From: DATGHS01 sp035307785 | GTDB lineage: Bacteria; Planctomycetota; Planctomycetia; Gemmatales; Gemmataceae | Direction of reading: 5' to 3' | Assembly: GCA_035307785.1 (NCBI GenBank) | Contig: DATGHS010000353.1 | Location: 1-23,866 of the forward strand | DNA length: 23,866 nucleotides | Part shown: piece after piece, positions 23,448 to 23,866 of the stretch | Numbering within the stretch: the first letter of the stretch is position 1 | How the letters are laid out: every line of letters begins with the position of its first letter | Translations under genes and position numbers: made by a program | Notes under the pieces: generated by a model | What the model was told of the DNA's origin: nothing | Seen by the model: only the letters and a program-made list of their open reading frames with translations | The model's database searches: none

Positions 23448-23866
23448 ACCCGCAATACCACCATCCGCGAAGTGATCTACCCGTGGCACCCTTGGTGTGG
23501 CCAACGAGTGTTGTGCCAGGCCGCTGCGAAAATGGAAGCGGTCTTTCGCTGTGCGGCGTCAAGCGACGGCAATGCTCGTCAGTTGGAGATCCCGCAGTGG
23601 ATGTTTGATCGGGCACGCTGCTGCCTGATGCGCTTGGCGCAGCAGCCCGTCGTCGGCGTAGCAGATCTTCGTGCGCTGCGAGTACTTTTGTGCCAAGTCG
23701 CGGGCGCCAATTCGGTAGTAGATCAGCATCACTCTGGTACGTGCAAAGGAGATGCTGATGCACAAGACACGCCATCGCTTCCGGACACAACCTTGGGATC
23801 TGTTTCACCCGCTGCCCCAGACACCAACTTGGGAGGAATTGCCGACGACGACGAAGCGCCACCTCA
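23448..23866 (+). CDS. Partial transposon accessory protein (DUF5372-like)
   Basis: A plus-strand frame open to the window end, at least 131 codons from the first in-frame GTG (23472-23474). Protein-like sequence begins before it: TRNTTIREVIYPWHPWCGQR, then EAVFRCAAS, LEIPQWMFDRARCCLMRLAQ and an acidic end. The VREVxYPWHPWxGRRV...P.WMFD pattern is that of small accessory proteins encoded next to transposases and tagged DUF5372-like from memory. The N-terminus may be lost at the junction with the IS3-like tail, because no ATG or ribosome site is present and only antisense transposon sequence lies upstream. The opposite-strand frame 23443-23862 is its shadow. Confidence 0.65.

Noticed and set aside
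23443..23862. 139-codon minus-strand frame at the right edge
   Set aside because: The plus-strand frame on the same bases matches a known type of accessory protein, while this one is Arg-rich without motifs.

Overview
The window looks like a chromosome segment of a planctomycete, probably close to Gemmata and its relatives. The evidence is: an extracytoplasmic-function (ECF) sigma factor fused through one membrane segment to a long WD40 region; a Ser/Thr kinase with a DWG activation motif, one membrane segment and TPR repeats; a second WD40 protein; signal-peptide proteins of planctomycete type; and a GC-rich sequence with many antisense shadow frames. No rRNA, tRNA or CRISPR array was seen. 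The taxonomic call is an inference from these families.

Layout, left half. Positions 1-988 (minus strand) hold a YggS-type PLP-binding protein translationally coupled to a partial membrane methyltransferase-like gene. Positions 1074-4574 (plus) hold a DUF1015 protein, an intergenic imperfect inverted repeat, an exopolysaccharide-type polysaccharide deacetylase and an RNase Z-like metallo-beta-lactamase-fold hydrolase. Positions 4849-7145 (plus) hold a DevC-like permease and a DevB/HlyD-like membrane fusion protein, with no ATPase in the window. Positions 7372-10479 (plus) hold the kinase-TPR protein. Positions 10480-12350 are a worn region with one small hypothetical gene behind a recognisable promoter with a dyad, a TPR-protein tail remnant, and a coiled-coil gene whose upstream part carries an in-frame TAA.

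Layout, right half. Positions 12384-20342 (minus) form one co-directional cluster: the ECF-WD40 sigma factor, a 730-codon exported WD40 protein, an exported esterase and an exported TlpA-like thioredoxin. The two reading frames that seem broken by TGA are the main discovery. In the thioredoxin, TGA replaces exactly the first Cys of the WCGPC active site (W-TGA-G-P-C). In the WD40 protein, TGA directly follows a Cys and the same frame continues for 455 codons. In both, a perfect hairpin with G and U in its apical loop lies at the distance from UGA expected of a bacterial SECIS element. I interpret both as selenoproteins (UxxC and CU redox motifs), encoded side by side and possibly controlled by the membrane-anchored sigma factor.

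Positions 20789-23433 (minus) are a multi-gene transposable element: the tail of one integrase-type transposase, two small helical/HTH genes and a complete DD35E integrase, with overlapping start and stop codons. At about 23440 it abuts a plus-strand transposon accessory-type gene that runs off the window, so this end is a nested mobile-element junction.
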